Assembly (NCBI GenBank): GCA_949825045.1
Contig: OX463808.1
Coordinates: 32,301,674-32,365,673, forward strand
DNA length: 64,000 nt
Reading direction: 5' to 3'
Source: Argyresthia goedartella
Taxonomy: Eukaryota; Arthropoda; Insecta; Lepidoptera; Argyresthiidae
Made by a program: the position numbers and the translations under genes. Every line of letters starts with the position of its first letter. The stretch's first letter is position 1. Below the pieces are notes generated by a model. The model was given only the letters and a program-made list of their open reading frames with translations. It did no database searches and was not told the origin of the DNA. Positions 61,684 through 64,000 of this stretch are shown piece by piece.

Positions 61684-64000
61684 GTGGTCCAGCCCATTTG
61701 ATTCTGACGTAGACGAGGAGATCAGGAGCGAAGTTCAGAAGAAAAAACCTGCTGCGAAGGCGAAAAAAACTTCAACCCCTAAAGCGAAAAAAGCGGCGGC
61801 AATCCCAACACCAGCACTAACTGATGCCGGTTCTGAGTCGGATGAGGAGCCCATTCCTTGTGCTCAGCCCAAGAAACGGAAGAGAATTGCTACCTTCCCA
61901 GATTCCGAGGTAAGCTTTAATATTATTTTATTTAAACAACCATTTCTCATGTTTTAAACTAAATGTAGCATCTTGTTTGAATAATATTTTATGCTCGTCT
62001 ATTTTAATTTTTTAATCATTATTTACTTTTATCTGTAGCACAAACATGTAAACATTCAAGATCTGATGTTTGTTTTTTATTTAGTTATCCAGCCGGGATT
62101 CGAATCCGCGATCCCTCGCATGGTAGGCAGACGCACAACTTCTGCACCGCAAGCCCCGCCCCTAATTTTATTTGTAATTACTTTGATTAACTTTTGATTA
62201 AAGATATACCAAAAATGTTTCGTAAAAACAATTTCCTCTTATCTTAATCCAACTTAACTCACAGTTTTAAAATAATTGCTAATAATAATTGATTGACATG
62301 CATATTTTACTAGTGAAATTACATTGACAATGTAAAATATATTTTTTTTAAATAATAGCGAATGCCTATTTCACATCTTTACAGGATGAGCTAGAGCCGA
62401 TTCGTGCATCAGCGCTCAAGAACTTTCTTTCACGTCGCACCGGCTCGGGGTGTTCATTCCAGTCCGATCCTTCACGTCGAGGCGAATATTATGTGGAGCT
62501 ACGGGTGTACAACAGCCGTGAGTTAGAGGGAAGCAAGTTAGGAGATCGGGACAGATGTAAATTGGCTTTGATACATATGAAAACGAATGTAAATGGAGAT
62601 GCTCCCCTATGGCATTCGATTTCAAAAGTAGTTACTGATAGTAAGGAGCAATTCAAGGGAGTAAGACCAGTCATTTATCCTTTGAATATTATGTAATGCA
62701 AAGCTGTCGATATCCGAATATCGCAAGCGTAAGAATCAGCCTCCGTCTGTCATTTATCCTTTGTTTTTTTAAATCTTAATATTTTTAGCAACTTATTAAC
62801 ATAAAAATTCATGTAATCAATACAAGTCATTGTTATAATTTTTTCATCGTTCACATAATTTGATATTTTACTAATCTTTTACAACAGCAGTATTTGATTA
62901 AATAGATAATTCTCTTACCTACAGATAAAAATGGTTTATTGTCAAGAATGTCAAGCATATGTCTCACGATTATCTTCTCACAAGAAAAGTAGCATTCACA
63001 AATCTAACTGTTTGATACGAACTGAGTTAAGCAATGTTAAAATAATAGCAACAGCGTTTATAAATAGAATAATCAGTTATAGAGTCAATCCTGAAAAAGA
63101 ATATCTTGTACCTGATTTTTTTTTGTCAGATAACTATTCTACCGTTAGTAATCTTATAAGCACCCTTCTAAGAAAACATCGATCGTTAAAAGTAAACATA
63201 GAACTTTTTATTACATATAATCTACCTAAAGATAACACTCAATCTTTAAAATCATTTAACACAAAATATACCATGGTATTGCAAAGTACTGATATTTCCG
63301 TTTTATACCATGATTTATCAAACCTTTTGCTAATGAAGTGCTTAGAGTTTGAACACGCAGAGTCGGGGTGGACTATAGAGTCAGTAAGTCATTTGGAGAT
63401 AAACATTGCGAAATTTAGTCCGTTGAAAGCAGGATCGTACATACCACTTCCGAAAAGTATTCAAAACACAAAGTCTTGTCTAAATATAAAAAATAATGAT
63501 GAGTACTGTTTTTTGTGGAGCATTGTAGCACATTTATATCCTGCAAAAAATAATCCCAATAGACTTTCATCTTACCCTCATTTCTCTAACTTTTTTAACA
63601 CTTCAGGAATGTCATTTCCCCCCAGCTTTAAATGTATTAAATGGTTTGAAAGACATAATACGGGAGTGAGTGTCAATATTCATGGATTAGATGAACATGG
63701 TAGTATAACAGGTCCTCTATACAAAACTTTGCGAAGACGTGTTGAGCATGTGAATTTGTTATTTATCAGTTGTAAATCGAAAAATCATTTCTGTTTAATT
63801 AAAGATATGGGAAAGCTCTTACACAACCAACTCACGAAACACAAATCACGAATTCATCTTTGTGATGAATGCTTCATGTACTTTAGTACAGAAGAGAAGT
63901 TAGCAAGTCATAATTGTGCAGGGATACAGACTGTTCTTCCTGAGGAAGGCAGCAAAACAGGTTTTTCAAATTATGAAAGAACACAAAGGATTCCAATAGT
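61684..64000 (+). CDS. Spliced gene with a Maverick/Polinton DNA polymerase-like N-terminal domain (partial at both ends)
   Basis: Exon a (61684-61909) lies between TATTTTAG and donor GAG|GTAAGC. Exon b (62385-62660) lies between CTTTACAG and donor GGA|GTAAGA. Exon c (62925 to the window end) follows CTTACCTACAG and is open for about 358 codons. Exon a ends in phase 0 and b/c join in phase 0. Exon a is Lys/Ala/Ser rich with KKRKR, like a nuclear localisation signal. Exon b is globular and unknown to me. Exon c has a CxxC-H-C finger (CQECQAYVSRLSSHKK), then NIKNNDEYCFLWSIVAHLYP, MSFPPSFKCIKWFERHN, and a second finger (CDECFMYFSTEEKLASHNC). The exon c pattern is what I recall upstream of family B DNA polymerase in invertebrate Maverick-type elements. 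If exon b is not spliced it reads to TAA at 62694-62696. Confidence 0.6.
62074..62164 (-). repeat. SINE head (tRNA-derived), copy 2
   Basis: On the minus strand GGGCTTGCGGTGCAGAAGTT carries the A-box region, GCGGATTCGAATCCCGGCTG the B box, and GTCTGCCTACCATGC lies between. It lies in the intron between exons a and b of the spliced gene. It may be a diverged SINE or a tRNA pseudogene; I favour a SINE because of the shared middle word with copy 1. Confidence 0.65.

Noticed and set aside
40624..61909. A single gene joining the TIR-element exons to the right-edge exons across 20 kb
   Set aside because: The second TIR exon ends in phase 0 whereas exon a at 61684 needs two bases from the preceding exon, so the phases do not match; the TIR mini-gene also has its own stop and polyadenylation signal.

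Overview
The window is transposon-dense animal DNA, most probably from a moth or butterfly. This is inferred from AT-rich DNA, Ty3/gypsy elements of the insect errantivirus type, BEL/Pao, jockey/CR1- and RTE-like LINEs, tRNA-derived SINE heads, TA-flanked MITEs, and two copies of the interspersed repeat that opens with TTTAGGGTTCCGTACC, which I know as common in Lepidoptera. There are no bacterial operons, no CRISPR array and no convincing conventional host gene, apart from one spliced gene at the right edge and one spliced mini-gene inside a TIR element.

Layout from left to right. (1) 740-2667 and 11414-12611: two halves of an old, minus-strand errantivirus-like element A, split by element B. 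(2) 2668-11413: element B, a complete env-bearing Ty3/gypsy element with apparently identical 235-bp LTRs, a 4-bp GTAC duplication, and open gag, pol and env. Pol is reached by a canonical -1 slippery heptamer and env by a predicted splice. (3) 12612-16170: mostly unexplained DNA. (4) 16174-21301: a Helitron-like Rep fragment, a scrambled LINE, and a long open LINE ORF2 lacking both ends. (5) 21345-33404: Ty3/gypsy element E (TSD ATAT), with a BEL/Pao element nested in its pol (25700-30825, TSD AACCT) and a 5'-truncated LINE nested in its 3' LTR (32450-33162, 15-bp TSD). (6) 33405-39265: fragments of several LINEs, one split by a 1115-bp solo LTR. (7) 40458-41615: a TIR element carrying what reads as a three-exon mini-gene. 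(8) 42716-44095: duplicated lepidopteran repeat and LINE scraps. (9) about 44141-48480: minus-strand Ty3/gypsy element J. (10) 48483-51345: a decayed LINE with an N-terminal C2H2 finger and a restriction-like endonuclease. (11) 53170-55413: a LINE with ORF1 and the endonuclease part of ORF2, interrupted by a second BEL/Pao copy (55414-59352). (12) 59354-61680: hairpins, two MITEs and a SINE. (13) 61684-64000: a spliced gene running off the window, whose last visible exon resembles the N-terminal region of Maverick/Polinton-type family B DNA polymerases.

The points most worth following up are these. The two BEL/Pao copies share the same internal deletions (no reverse transcriptase, no integrase zinc domain or first catalytic Asp) and the same in-frame UAG, so they look like a mobilised non-autonomous lineage. 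Element B has a predicted two-exon env with its signal peptide encoded upstream of gag. The right-edge spliced gene and the TIR-borne mini-gene both have consistent splice phases.
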